DNA of 64,000 nt. Origin: Aselliscus stoliczkanus. Its lineage: Eukaryota; Chordata; Mammalia; Chiroptera; Hipposideridae. The stretch is taken from contig CM066741.1 of assembly GCA_033961575.1 (NCBI GenBank), forward strand, positions 1,927,715 through 1,991,714, given 5' to 3'. Both the position numbers and the translations under genes were made by a program. The notes below the pieces were generated by a model. The model worked only from the letters and a program-made list of their open reading frames with translations. It did no database searches and had not been told where the DNA came from. Of this stretch, positions 21,756-34,135 are shown in pieces; the first letter of the stretch is position 1; every line of letters begins with the position of its first letter.

Positions 21756-22499
21756 GAGTGTCACTTCGTAAGAGCTACGGAGAGAACTAAGACAGAGCTG
21801 GACGAGAGAGAGTGGGGTGGTTACAGTGTGGACCCCGTGGTCGGAGGCCCCATGGAGAGGTGATATTTGGATCCCAAAGGAGTGAGGGAGGCGGCCATGC
21901 AGGTTTCTGCCACAGACATTCCAGGTAGACGGGCCGCACGGAGTCGGTGAGGAGTGTCCAGAGGCAGCAAGGAAGTGAGTGTGTGGGGGGCACAGGACAC
22001 GGGGTCACAGGGCCCAGCGGGGAGGCCACGGCCAGGGCCGCGCCTGCTTCAGCGGAGCTGGGAGCTGCTGAGGTTCTGAGATGGGGAGGGACATGGAAAG
22101 CCTCTGGCCGCCCCGCCTGGCACGGAGGGTTGTGAGGTGGGACAAAGGCCAGAGGCCAGTGGAGGGGGCAGCTCCCGTGACCCTGGGGAAAGGTGCTGGT
22201 GAGCTGCACCTGGATGATGGATGGCAGGCAGGTGACAGAAGTGGCTGCATTCTGACGACACTGAAAGTAGAGAAGCGGGCACTCCGCAATGGCCCCAGCA
22301 CCAGCTGTTAGCGCCAAGGACCCATGCCTTCCACAGGGAGCCCCACAAGGTACCGTTATAACCGCCCCCCAGGATTCCGTGAGATCACCGCCCAACGCTG
22401 TTCCCTACAGCTCCGGACTCTCCCTCCGGGGGCTCCGTCCCCGTGGCTGGAGGGAACCCAGCCTCGAGGGGAGCTTGAAGGCGCCTGGGCTCATCTGAA
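21756..22499. other. Intergenic, nothing assigned
   Basis: GC-rich, no named repeat. Overlapping open frames on both strands (up to 202 codons) show no family resemblance. Confidence 0.4.
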
Positions 22500-22554
22500 T
22501 TCTGCCTCAGTCCGCGCTGTCTTCAGTGACAGGAAGGAAAAAACAACAAGCCAC

Positions 22555-22745
22555 ATCACGGTGTAAGTTGCTCAACGAAAAACAATATTGAATTAGGGCT
22601 GAGAGTTACACAAGCAAACAATTAAATGTTCTGTTACGATCAGTCTTGAGCTATTTAAGCTTCAGTTCAATAAGGAATCATTATAAAGGGCTAATTAGAA
22701 ATAAGTGGTGTAGTTTTGTGGTGCATTTCAGCCACTTCCTCAGCC
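22555..22745. promoter_or_regulatory. Candidate conserved non-coding block
   Basis: AT-rich, non-repetitive island inside GC-rich flanks. It has words such as ACAATATTGAATTAGG, CAAACAATTAAATG, GAGCTATTTAAGC and GGGCTAATTAGAAATAAG. Possible enhancer; no direct proof. Confidence 0.22.
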
Positions 22746-23663
22746 TGGTGGCGGTGGCCGGTGGCAGCGCTCAGCTAGCCGCAGGGGGCGGGAAGGAGGT
22801 GGAGGCAGGCGCCCCACCCACCAGCTCCCGTGGCCCTCGCCATGGGGTCTTTTTCAGCTTCTGTTCAGTGTCTGAGAAGCAACTTGAGACTTCTGCTAGA
22901 GAAGAAGCAGCTGAAGACAGCCTTGGACGTCTCAGGAGAGGCTGGATTACAGGCTGAACGTGTCTATAAAATCTTCCAGTCACCCAGCTTTGAAGTTTAG
23001 AAACAACTTCAGAGTGTTTCACGGAATTCCTTCACCTCAACTGGGAAAATGGCTGCTCAGGGCCCATGGTCACCGCAGCGGGCTTCGGGATGAAGACGCA
23101 TCCATCCTCGCTGAGGTCTGGCTCTCTGCAGCTCTGAGATATGGAGGCACAACCCAGGTCACCTCTCCCTCGTACCCTCTCGACTCTCCCTCCCCGTCTC
23201 TTGTCTGGAATGCCTGGTGTGTCCTGAGGATATGGTCTGGGTGTCGTCCTTTAAACCAGGCCTTTGGGTTTGCAAGGGACAGAAAATCCCACTCAAATTG
23301 GTTTAAGCAAAGTGTGGAACCTGTCAGCGCATGTAACTGAGAAGTCCAGGGCTCGGTCTAGCATCGGGCATGGCTGGACTTATGTCCGTAGGAATCCGTC
23401 CCCTCACCCTGGACATGCTGACAGGACAGCCAGCCTGCCTTTGACCTTCCAATGTCTTTCAGCCTCTGAACTCTGGACTTGTAGTTCCCTTGTCGACTTC
23501 AGGGAGCTGTTTGAGACCAGGACCCGTTATGAGCCAGAGAAGAACGCACATCAAGTGAGGCTCAGAGTGGGTGTCTCAGGATCACGGGCCCAGGCCTTGG
23601 GATGAGAGCCTCTTTCTTCATTGCAATGGTCTTTTGTTGCCATCAGAACTGTAATTTCTGGAG

Positions 23664-23880
23664 CGGAGGTTGGAAACTTTTTTCTGCAAAGAGCCAGATA
23701 GCAAATATTTTAGGCTTAGCTGGCCTCTGTTGCAGCTGCGTATCCCTGTCGTTGCAGTGCAAAGGCAGTCGTGGAAATAAGTGAACAAACAGGCCTGGCG
23801 GTGTGCCAATAAAACTTTATTGACAAAAACATGCCACAGGCCAGGATTGGACCATGGGCCACAATTTGCTGACCTCCCCC
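23664..23880 (+). mobile_element. MER1-type hAT-Charlie fossil
   Basis: Landmarks 'gcaaagagccagatagcaaa', 'tattttaggcttagctggcc', 'gccaataaaactttattgac' and 'gggccacaatttgctgac' identify the well-known non-autonomous hAT family. A second copy in the opposite orientation is at 39.8 kb. Confidence 0.75.
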
Positions 23881-25899
23881 TAGAGGGGGGGAGCAGGCAA
23901 GGTGGGGCCAGGGGGGTCATGAGACCATATTGCAGCCCTTGCAAGGTCTCTGGGGACAGCTGAGGACCACAGGCTGCCCGTCGAGGAGACCTGCATTGGG
24001 CGGAAATGGCCGGGCCCGCATACCATCGCCTGGCTTGGTCATTGGCCAGGGACCAGCCCAGGGAGGGTGGGACCTTGGTTTGAAAGCTGAGGACCCTGAG
24101 GGAGCTGCCAGGTGGCGGCTGTATTATTCACAGCCTATGCCACTGGGCAGCCGGCTTCCCTTGAATGGGGACTAGAGGGCCACATCCCCAACTCTCCCAT
24201 AGTCCCCAAGAACAAGAAGGAAACATGGCGGGTGGGCAGGAGGAAGGCTTGCTCGCATTGGAGTAGGACTTTGGCTGCCTCGCGAGTGGACCAGGAGGTT
24301 TGGGGGTGAGACAAGAGGCTTTCGGTACAAAGCGTGATTTTCTCTTGGGAAGCTGGGGTGGCATCAGAGGCTGAATGGGAAGTCAGAGGCCTGGGTCCTG
24401 GCCGAACTCACTGTGTCCCCCCACATTCGAGGTTAATCAAACTCATTTTGTTCTGTTTTATTTTTACTTGGCAAACCTTTGATTATCGTTTGTATCGCCG
24501 TGTGGCTGTCTCTGTAGCGAAAGATGCTGGCCACTGGGCTGAGGGAACACCTGTATTCCTGCTCGTAAATGAATGCTTTGACATATGGCTACTGCCCAGC
24601 CTCAGTTTCGGGTGAGTCCCCATCAGAGACATGGGTCGGCTGTCAGAGTCTGGACAACACTTGCACCTAACAAACAGAACTGGTCCTGAGCCCTGACTAC
24701 GCCACAGCGAATGCCCCTCGAGGGCTCTCGGGGCTCAGAGGCTGCCTTCCTAGGAGCCCCCGCACCGTGTCACGCTCTTCTGGGACTTTCTGTGTCACAC
24801 AGGTCTGAGTGGTTCGGCTGGATGACAACCTCCAAGTCCTGTAGGGTGGGGAAGGACCCCTCATTCCCACGTGTGACACTGGGCTCCCAGCCGACTGCCC
24901 CCCCTGACCCCCAGGGTGCAGCCCCAGTGGCTGGGGTCCTACCCGTAGGGGGAGCAGATCCCTGCTGGCGGCACCATGACCTGAGCCTGCGGCCACACAA
25001 GGCCACCGGGGTGTGGCGCCTTCCGAAAGTGGAGTGGACACCACCAGCTTGTGACGACGGATGGCCGGCCACTGTTCCTCTGCAGCTCTGGTCGGGGGAT
25101 GAGTGGATGTGTGTGTGGCGCCCTTTCCCTGGGTGGTCTCCGGGCGAGTGGTGTGCATGTGACGGGGACGGGCTTTGCATCTGATGGGATCAGAGGGGTA
25201 CATGCACTGTGTGTCTGTGAATGTGACAGAGGAGGGACCTGTGCCTGGGACAGAGGCCTGGGAGCGTGTGTGCGTGGCATCGGGATGAATGTGCTTGATG
25301 TTTATCACCCCACAGCTCTTTCATGAGCTTAGTATTTGTTTAGTTGATCCCAGCTGTCCCTGCAGGCCAATTCATTCAGGTTTATCATTGAACACAGAGC
25401 CACGGACCACCCATCTGCTTTCCCAAGGCGTTCGGGGCCTCTCCTCGCCTGGTCCCGGTTTGCCTGTCCGGTTAGTTGGTTAGCGAGCTAGTTGAGTGGG
25501 TCACACTCTAAGTTGTCTCGGTGGCTTTCCTCTCTTTTCTGAGTCACATTTGTGGAGTCACCCAACTCCTGTCCTCTGCGGCTCACTGCTGCCGAGTTGT
25601 TTTTATTTGTTTATTTATTTAAATGAGTTTCAATCATGTCAGAATATATTTGATTACCCTCTCCCTTGGGTTGGATATTTGCAGGGATGGAAGTAGACTG
25701 AACATTTAGCCGCCTTTTCCTTCTCTGAATTGATCAAGGGCTGGCAGCCGGGAGTGCTGGTGTTCGGCCCAGAGCTGTCTCCGCAGGCCCACAGCCGGGC
25801 TCCTGTTGGGTCTGCACCACCCAAGGTCAGGGCGGGCCAGGGGTGCTTCAGCATTGAAAGCCAGCGGGAACCTCGCTCGTGAGCAAAGCCCGCTTGAGG
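23881..25899. other. Intergenic, nothing assigned
   Basis: GC-rich sequence with overlapping opposite-strand open frames (up to 203 codons at 24.7-25.3 kb) that do not resemble any protein I know. No named repeat stands out. Confidence 0.4.
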
Positions 25900-25909
25900 C
25901 GCCCGTGTG

Positions 25910-26075
25910 CGCCGTGTGCGAGGCCCTGCTGAATCCAGCATGGCTGACGCCTGCCGTAATTGGCAGCCATCTGCCTCTCCCGGTAAGTCACGGGGACCTC
26001 GTGCCAGCAGTTAGGCAGCTTCCTATTTTGAAAATGATTTGTGATTCATAATGGACAGAAGATTGCTCTTCAGAT
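25910..26075. promoter_or_regulatory. Candidate conserved non-coding block
   Basis: Non-repetitive; includes CTGCCGTAATTGGCAG (imperfect dyad) and AAAATGATTTGTGATTCATA. Weak candidate only. Confidence 0.18.
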
Positions 26076-26924
26076 GACCCCTCTGGGTAAGCCTAACTCA
26101 GCGCTGGGGTTAGTAGACAGCAGCCTGTGCTCCGTCTCTTGCGGGGAAGGAGAGGTGCCGGGGCCACGGTGCTGTGGACCTGGGCTGGGCTTGCTGCTAC
26201 CCTGGTCAGCGCCTGTGTGTGGATTTGCGAAATGTGCCCTCTCTGGGCAGACACAGCCCACAGCCGCTCAGTCTGGCAAGGGGAGGGCTCCTTCTGGGAA
26301 GAAAACTGGCCTCTTTTTCCCGGCACCTCCAGCCCTGTGCCCGGGAGCGCGCCTTGGCAAGGGGAGTGTGGCCTGGACTTCAGGGCCCGCTGAGCTGTGC
26401 AGAGCTCCAAAGCAGGCGCCGCCCGTCGTCTTGTGGGGACCAGTCTCTTCTCTCCAGCGGCTGGTCCTTCCACCTGGAGAACGTTAATAACAGGCCCAAA
26501 GTGGAGTCACGGGTGCTAAGCGCCCTGTCACACACCGAGGCTTGATTACAGTTCCGGCTCCCCCAGAAATGGCACCTCACACCAGTCACTCAGGAACCGC
26601 CTGGTCAGCATTAGTGAGGTCATCTCCCCGATAGGCTCCTGCCGTCCCCTGGAGGAAAGTGACGTTGCGATAGCCAAGCTGCCTGGCTGCCTCCTGTAAC
26701 TGCCTTGTTCCCGCTCCCTTCTGCCCATAAAATCTCTTGTCTTCGTCGCTCTTTGGAGCTCCTTTCTCTCTGCCAGATGGACGCTGCCTGACTCATGAAT
26801 TGTTGAACGAAGCCACTAAAGTCTTACATGTATTCAGTTGAATTTTGTGTTTTAACAAGAAAAGGAATAATCTGCCCCTTTTGCCTTCTCTTCCTCCTGA
26901 CCTCCTCATATCTTAACCATTCTG

Positions 26925-27060
26925 CTATGACGCAGGTATTACTGGTCCCATTTTAGAGAAGAGAAAACTGAGGACCACAGCAGTTTCCAAGACGAGGCGG
27001 CTCACACGGGGTTGGCCTGGGATGATTACAACTCAAGCCTGTCCGCTCCAAAGCCTGCGC
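26925..27060 (-). repeat. MIR SINE
   Basis: Antisense MIR: 'ggtcccattttagagaagag', 'aaaactgaggaccacag', then 'cctgtccgctccaaagcctg'. Confidence 0.7.
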
Positions 27061-27599
27061 TTTCCCCACGGCATTGCCGTGGAAAAATCACGGATGGACT
27101 GCGGTTTTGTGTGGTTAGGGTACTCAGTGTTGGGCCTCCGCCCGCCCTCAGCTCTGCGATAATGCCTTTAGTCTGACTCTAGCTACTGACCCCTTGCCAG
27201 GCTCCTGGTAAATGCTGGGTTTAAGAGCTCAGCGAGCAAAAGGAGCTTCCTGGCTAGCTGGGAGAGATGCCCAACTCCCATGGGTCTGTTTCTGTCTCTC
27301 CATGAGAGGCGCCTGGGGGAGGAGATGCCTTGCAGGTCAGGGGTCTGGGAGCCTCCTCCCAGGCTGGCTGCTCATGTGCCGTGATGCCCAGAGCAGATCA
27401 CTCAGTTAGGTGGCCAGCTCAGTCCCGTGTCCTGGGAAACCCCCACCTCCCCCAGCAAACCAGCACTACACTCAACCCTACACTCAACCCTAAACCTTTG
27501 TGACCCCTTGCTGAGACGGCAAAGCCCTTTGCAGCAGAGGGGGTGGGCAGCATTTTTCTCTTTTCTTTTTTCCTGATACAACTCCTGCACATGGATTGC
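27061..27599. other. Intergenic, nothing assigned
   Basis: No named repeat or gene. A 13-bp CTACACTCAACCC direct repeat occurs at about 27467-27490. Confidence 0.4.
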
Positions 27600-27619
27600 T
27601 GAACACCGAGCTAGCCCCG

Positions 27620-27960
27620 AAAGGTACTATGCTAAAATGGCCAACAAACATAAGAAAAGACGCTCTGTTTCACTCTTAAAGAAATGCAAATCAAAACAAG
27701 AGACCATTTTCAGCTCCCCAAGTGGAAAGGAAAATGAAAACATGCAGAACGCTTGGTTTCAGCTGGAAAGGCTGTGGAGGCCCTCCCCACCCCGTTCATT
27801 TTCTGTGGGGGGAATGCAGATTGGTGCCCCATCTTAGGAGGCCCACTGGCTTAGCTATCCCTGTTGGGATGCGTACACCCTTTGTCCTGCACATCCCACA
27901 CAACACCCTGCGTGGCTCCATGAAAGTGTATACGAAAGAAGGTCCAATAAGACTTTTTGT
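27620..27960 (+). repeat. L1 ORF2 3'-end fossil
   Basis: Contains 'aatggccaacaaacataaga', 'aaatgcaaatcaaaacaaga' and 'gaatgcagattggtgcccca', standard landmarks of the L1 ORF2 C-terminal region, heavily diverged. Confidence 0.75.
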
Positions 27961-28074
27961 TGTTGTAAGAAGGCACGGGGGCTAACCCAGGCGTCTCCCA
28001 GCTGAGGCGAACAAGAGGACAATCCCACACGCTGGAATTTTCGGCCCCCTCTTCCTTGGGCTCCTGCACGCAGG

Positions 28075-28268
28075 GGTTCCCCAACAGCCGCTTGTGTGAA
28101 GGCAGGTCTGGTCAGAACCCTCAGGAATACCTGTTCAGAGAGTGCTGGGCCTCATCTCCAGAGCGTTTTGTTTTAGAGCGTTTGGGGTGGAGCTGGAGAA
28201 TTTGCATTTCTAATGAGCTCCCAGGAGATGCTGCTGGTCCCTGGACCACACTTTGAGAAGCACCGAGG
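28075..28268 (+). mobile_element. MER5A-type hAT-Charlie fossil
   Basis: Starts near 'caggggttccccaacagcc', includes 'gagaatttgcatttctaatg' and 'gatgctgctggtccctggac', and ends 'cacactttgagaagcaccg'. These are the MER5A landmarks, with related inverted ends. Confidence 0.75.
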
Positions 28269-28989
28269 GGGAGAGAAAACCTTCTGACAGGTGACCTCAT
28301 CCAGCTCTGGGAGACAGACAGGCCTGGGCAGGAGGCCAGGAGGGAGTGCGGGGTGCCCTCTGATTCCCCCTCCACCAGCCTGGAGCCCCCGTCTGACCAC
28401 TCAGAGCACGGGCCAGGTAAAGTGCAGCTGGACTCCTCCACCAACAGGAACGCCAGAGATTCCTGCCAAGTGGGTCTCAGCTGCGGGCGGAGGGAGGGAG
28501 CATTGGGCCGGCCTTGCAGCGGAGGGGGGCTTGTGCCAGCTGTTTGCTGGTGTCTCTGCTCCTCCCTGGGAAGCTGGCATTCTGGTTTCAAGGACAACAT
28601 CAGATGCTTGGGGAATAGAGGAGCAGGTGTTCTCGGGAAGCAAACCTCGCAAATGGATTAACAGGTGTGGATGGCTGCAAGGCAGAGGTTTACTCTGTGG
28701 ATATTATTTGCTTCCTTCCTCTCCCCTCAATCCCAGGCTAACACCACGCCCTCCGCCTTTCCCCCTGAGCTGCCCTTGAACTCCGCCATGTGCGTGCTTA
28801 ATTTGGGACTTTTCCCTAACTACCTAGTTTTGCCCTGCCCTTCCTCACCCTGGCAACGGGGCGCAGTATGCTGAGGAGTGGGGAACGGGGTGGGGAAGCA
28901 CCGCCTTCTTGCCTCCCTCTTGGAAACTCCCACAATCCCCTTCACCACCACCATCGTTGCTGAAGTTTTGTTCAAGTCCCGGGAAAGGT

Positions 28990-29043
28990 CAGTGGAGGGA
29001 GGGAGGGAGGGAAAAGGAGCTGTTGCCCGCCCGCCCGCCCGGC
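28990..29043. repeat. (GGGA)n then (CCCG)n, G-quadruplex-capable
   Basis: GGAGGGAGGGAGGGAGGG on the + strand is a perfect four-run G4 motif. It is followed about 20 bp later by CCCGCCCGCCCGCCCGG, which gives four G-runs on the - strand. Confidence 0.8.
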
Positions 29044-29884
29044 CTCGCTCTCTCGGGCTCTGTTTCGCTCTCGCCAGCTGACCCAGCTCCCTCGCAGCAC
29101 CGCGTCCCCTCCAGCGTGTCCTCCTGCCGTCACCCAGAAGGGGCGCGGTGGTGCCCGCTCACTCTTCACGGCCGTGTTCTTGAGCCACTGTGGTCCATTC
29201 ACGGCACTGCGCTTCACTCTGGACTTGACTCTTCTTGCTGTTTGCTATGCATTCTCCTATTTGTCTCGTCCCCTCGTTTTTCAGATTCATACCAACTTGG
29301 CCCTTCTCAAACATCCACTTAGTTTTCCACCCAAGCTACAATCCTAGGTCTTAGATCCTAGGAATTACCATGGGCAATCCCCACTCAGGTTCTCCCGAGT
29401 GTCTGCCGTCCCATCTTTCCCGTCCAGGACCGCCACGCCTGCAGCCCCGCAGGGAAAGGCTGGGGGTTTCTTGTAGAGGAGAGAAATATGAACTTGGAAG
29501 CAAATGTCCCCCACTGATGAAGGCCAGAGCCCTAAGACCCCAGCCTAGCACCAAGCCAGCTGTTCAGTTCACAGGGAGTCTTTGAGCCGCAAGCTGACAG
29601 GAGGGCCAAAGTGCCCGCCAGTGAATGGGGGAGCCCCTCACCCGACCCGCGGGGCACGTCTCCGCTGTCCATGGTGCTGAACCCCCACCAACCACTTGTC
29701 TCCAGGAGAGGAACAGGACCCAGAAACCCACAGGAAGAAAATTTAAACTGACTTCCCTGGAACCTAAGCCCCCATCAGGAAGATGCATGCCACTAAGTCA
29801 GGGTCTAGTGAGAATGTACTTATCGGAGGCCACCTGGTTGGGTTTCAGGTCCACTGAGCACAGAGGAAGGATATAACACCTGGC

Positions 29885-30060
29885 CAGGCACTGTGCTTTC
29901 CACCTTGGCTACGTTATATAGCTTAACCTTTAAAATAACCAGTGGGCAGTGTTCTCATCTTCGTTTTACTAATGAGGAAATAGAGGCGCAGAGAAGCTGC
30001 TCAGACTTTGACCGAGCTCATACAGTTGTTAAGTGGTAGGGCCACAGACGTGCCCGTTCC
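29885..30060 (-). repeat. MIR SINE
   Basis: Antisense MIR: 'ccaggcactgtgctttccac', 'ttttactaatgaggaaatag', 'aggcgcagagaagctgctca', 'gttgttaagtggtagg'. Confidence 0.75.
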
Positions 30061-30269
30061 CAAAGCTGGGACCAGTGTCATTAACCAGTGTCATTACACC
30101 CACATGCCCCTAAGGCGACTGCCGGTGGCTCCTTGTTAGGCAGCCACCCAAGAGCTGCTGGTATTTGGGCAGGTCACCCAATTGCATCTTTTTCCCCTGG
30201 GACACATCAAATTTTAAATCGCTGAGACTCTGAAACCATTTCAAAAGCCTTCATTGTCCTCAAAAAACA

Positions 30270-30770
30270 ACCACCACACCCACACAAATGAACAAGCTTC
30301 ATTTACTTTCTTGTTTATGGGAAAGGGATGTGACTACAAGCAAGGCATTCCAATTAAAATGGACTGTTTTATTTTAATGGACCTTTGATTCCCAACTCAC
30401 TGTCTCCCTCTTGGCCTGCCCTGGCCTCTTCCATCCCTTGCTGGGCTCTGTGATTCATTGGGGCCCGAGGCTCAGCAGCTGTAATTGGTTTGTAACTTCC
30501 TGGAATGTCAAAGCCAAGATGGAAATTTTACGTGTCACTCCACCAATTCCGTCCTGGCTTTAATAATAGGTTGGCAGAAGGGAAGGCAGATTTACAGCAG
30601 GAGAGAAATGTAATCAGATTTGGAGGTGAAATGCAATAAGTACAAATGCTAGTTTTCACTTCAGAGCTTCTTAGATAAATGTGATCTCACCCAGCTAGCT
30701 CCCCTGCCAAGTCTGTTATTGCTTCTGAAGCAGTAGCGGGCGCTGTAGAGTAATCACCCTCAAAGGAAGT
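30270..30770. promoter_or_regulatory. Candidate conserved non-coding block
   Basis: About 500 bp of non-repetitive, moderately AT-rich sequence. Homeobox-like and TCF/LEF-like words include CAATTAAAATGG, TTTTATTTTAATGG, CCTTTGATTCC, GCTGTAATTGG and GGCTTTAATAATAGG. It stands out against flanking MIR fossils. Regulatory role is inference. Confidence 0.28.
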
Positions 30771-30899
30771 TTGTATCCAGGACTCTCACCCCAGCCCCAG
30801 CCCAGAGACCCTGGTGGATGGAGAAATAATGGTGGGAGAGGCATGACCAGCCAGTTGGGGAGACAAGGCTTAATTGGGGCCTGTGATAAATAGAATAAT

Positions 30900-31060
30900 G
30901 GGGCAAAATGGGGTTAAGTACTTGCTAGGCACTGTGGGAAGCGCCTTGCCTGTCTTACCTGAGTTTCATGACAGCCCTGGAAGGTAAATAAAGGTCTTCT
31001 CCCCATTGTACAGAGGCATGAAGTGAGGTTTAGGGAGGGGATTCTCAGCTCATGTGCCAT
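30900..31060 (-). repeat. MIR SINE
   Basis: 'acttgctaggcactgtggga', 'gagtttcatgacagccctgg' and 'ccattgtacagaggcatgaa' follow the antisense MIR order. A second probable MIR fragment follows at 31105-31235. Confidence 0.7.
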
Positions 31061-31239
31061 TCTGTTTGACTCTGAAGCTTATACTATTAACCCCCCTCTT
31101 ACAGGAAAGGTAATAGCAAACATTTCTGGAATACCTGTGTGCCAGTCGCTCTTCAGGTCTCCATGAGGACTTTCACAGCATCTGGGGGGGAAGTCCTGTT
31201 GTCATTATTGTCATCTTTGTTTATCAAGTGAGAAATACC

Positions 31240-32180
31240 TCATCATGCTTGATCTTGTAGGAGTCAGTGAGAGTCACATGAAAAGATGTTCACATTTTAG
31301 GGAAACGCAAATTAAAACCATGATATATCTGTCAGGATGTTTAACACTTTTTAAAAAAACAGGGGATAACACCCAATGCTGGCGAGGATTCAGCGAGCCC
31401 AATGCCTCATTCGTTGCTGCAGGTGACACGACACAGCAGCCATCAGAAAGAGGGTGGCAGTCCTTACAAGATTAAACACGTGCTTACCATCCAGCCCAGT
31501 GTTTGCCCCAAAGAAGTGAAAACTTACGTTCACGCAAAAGCCTGTATGCGAATGCTCAGCTTTGTGTATAATCGCCCATAATTGGAAATAACCCAGGCGT
31601 CCTTCAGCGGATGGATGGTGAAAGAAACTGTGGGCCGCCCGTCCTGTAGCGCTAACAGGAAACAAGCTATTCATACGCAACGTGGATGGGCCTCGAGGGA
31701 ACTCAGCTGAATAGAGGGGAGAAAGCCAATCCCAAAGGATTACGGACTATACGATTCCATTTATATGACATTCTTGCCGTGACAGAATTACAGAAGTGAA
31801 GAGCAGATTAAGTGGTTGCCATGAATTAGAGAGTGGGGGGTGGGGTCTGGGAGAGGACAGCACGGGGATTTGTGGTGATGAATCTTGGCCGTGATGGTGA
31901 TGGCGGTGGCCATCACACAGTCTGCACGGATGACGGAATTGCGTAGGACCACACACACATGCAAACACACGCACATGCATGTTAAACTGGCGAAGTCTGA
32001 ATGAGGTTGGTGGTCTGTCTCAATGCCAATTTCTTGGCCGTGATATTGTACAATATTTATGCAAGATGTTACCATGGGTGCACATTGGGAAAATGATTTA
32101 AGATCTCTCTCTATTGTTTCTTAAAACTGCATGTGAATTTACAATTTCTTAAAATAAGAGGTTGTTCTTAAAAATTAATG
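31240..32180 (+). repeat. L1M ORF2 3' end and 3'UTR
   Basis: Order of landmarks: 'agggaaacgcaaattaaaac', 'ggataacacccaatgctggc', 'ataattggaaataacccagg', 'tatacgattccatttatatg', 'aaaactgcatgtgaatttac', A-rich end. This is a 5'-truncated old L1M copy running left to right, with the reading frame destroyed. Confidence 0.85.
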
Positions 32181-33590
32181 TCAATGAGAGAAATGGGTGC
32201 AGCAAGCACAGAGGGGTGAGGTGAAGGCCTGGCCAACTTTCCCACCTGATGGAAAACTGGATGTCCTTTCCCTCTGGGAATGTCCCCTTCCTCTCTCCAT
32301 CTGACTCCAGCGATGTGATGAGTAAGGAAGCCCACACTCAAGGCTGGGCCCGTGAGTGTCCCACAATACAGAGGGCAGGGGCAGTGGAAGGGAGGTGTCA
32401 CGGCAGGTGGAGTCCTGTCCGAGGGATGGCATGGCCGCCCTTCGGTGCAGCTGCCCCATCTGACCCAGAGCTCTCCTCTTGTTCTGTCCGGGTCGTAACC
32501 TGCTCGCCACACTCCTGCTAGAGCTACTGTTGGGCTCATAGCTCCCCCACAATGGGAGTTGCAGACTGGCGGTCCACGGACATGGTTTCTTTGGCTCAGG
32601 CAAGTTTCGAAATCTAGACTTTGAGATATGTCTTCACCAACCTGGATGGAGGATCGTGTGTGACAGTGAGCTGAGTAGTTGTCACACCGCCGCTCCGGGC
32701 TCTGGTGGTGCCTGCCCGGTCTCCAGCGGCACTGGCCTGGGCCCTGCTCTGTGCCTGGGTCCGCCGCCATCTGCCAGTCCTCTCCCTTGGAGCTGGGCCT
32801 GTCCGGGCAGGCTGCCCAGCTCCTCTGAGCTGAGGTCACAGTTGCCATGAGGCGCTTCCTCCCTGCATGGGGTGGGTGACCTTGGACGAGCCACCAAAGC
32901 TTTGGGGATCAGGTGCCCACAGGGAAGAGACAATGAGACGAGAGGCACGAATGTCTTAGCAGTAAAGGTGCTGAAATGTGTGGCTGGTGATGTGGCTCAG
33001 GCCCCCTTTTCCTTATGTTGGGTTTTGGGGAAGCTGCAAAGATGGCAGAGACCCATCTGGCTGTTAGTAAGTTGAGGGGCTTTAGGATTTCCAGGTATTG
33101 AGTGACGCGCTCCGAGCTTGTCTCCGCGGGGGTGGTGTTGCCTTAGATGTAAGCCGTGGGGAACACCTTGGCCCACGGCAACACAGACTTTTCCAGTGCT
33201 CACCCTCCTCCTGTGCGGCATGGTGACTGCCACACCGTGTCACTGGCCGGAGAAAGGGGACAAAGCCGCTTGTCGCTCTGTCTTGGGCAGGTCCCCATCT
33301 TCCCCTGAACTCCTGTCATTATAGGGTCTGTAGTCCTACTGAGAATACGTGGAGGTTATGGGCTTTTTGTTAACCCCTGTGCTGCTGGGGTCCCCTCCTG
33401 TGACTGTATGTCACCAGCATCAAATTGATCCTCAGAGCAGTGAGCGGGCTTTTCTCATCGCACATCTGTGGCCCAGACCCACCGTGCCCAGCAATCTGCA
33501 TTTTACCAAACAAACCATTCCCTCGCCACGTGAAAGACTCAGGTCGAACTGACGTCGGCTCTACATTTTAGAGAAAAACTTACCAAGTAC
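32181..33590. other. Intergenic, nothing assigned
   Basis: GC-rich, unique-looking; a 226-codon antisense frame (32168-32848) shows no family resemblance and no codon-level support. Confidence 0.4.
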
Positions 33591-33594
33591 ATAA

Positions 33595-33800
33595 GCAATG
33601 GAAGTTGAGTTTTTCATTAAGTGGCCCTGTTTTATAAATAAGGTTTGGCAGGGTGCAGAGCGTCAGTATTTAAGGCTGGGTTTACAGGCCTTAAGCATTG
33701 AGGAGATTATGGAGCTCCACAGATCTGTCACTATTAATTCAAATCAAAACAATACTAAAGCATCAAGCACAAAGCATACATGTTACAACAGCTGCCTCCT
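33595..33800. promoter_or_regulatory. Candidate conserved non-coding block
   Basis: Non-repetitive AT-rich block with TTTTTCATTAAGTGG, TTTTATAAATAAGG, CAGTATTTAAGG and CACTATTAATTCAAATC. Weak enhancer candidate. Confidence 0.22.
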
Positions 33801-33924
33801 TCTAGACGCGCTAATCGGCAAAGGTTGAGTACGTTTATTGAAACGGGAGCAGTCTTACTATGGGGCTGCCACTGCTTAGCCAGAGTCCCACAACTGCCTC
33901 ATGAGTCACCTGGCCCTGGTAACA

Positions 33925-34135
33925 TTCATTCGTTCATTCACTCGCTATTATTTTGTGAGCTGGGCACAGCAGTTAACAAAAAGGCAAACATCTTTGTCTT
34001 CACAAAGCTTATGTTCTAATGCTGAAAAGACAGGCAAGAAACAAAGTCAATATGTAAATTACATGGCATGTTAGCAGTGATAAGCGCTTAATAAGGCTGG
34101 TGAGGGGAATAGAAGTTCCCGAGGTTGTGGGAGGC
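33925..34135 (-). repeat. L2 LINE 3' end, antisense
   Basis: 'cattcattcgttcattcact', 'tgagctgggcacagcagtta', 'cttcacaaagcttatgttct' and 'agtgataagcgctt' are reverse-complement L2 landmarks. Confidence 0.7.

Noticed and set aside
24697..25308. 203-codon antisense frame
   Set aside because: No recognisable family; overlaps several competing frames in GC-rich DNA.
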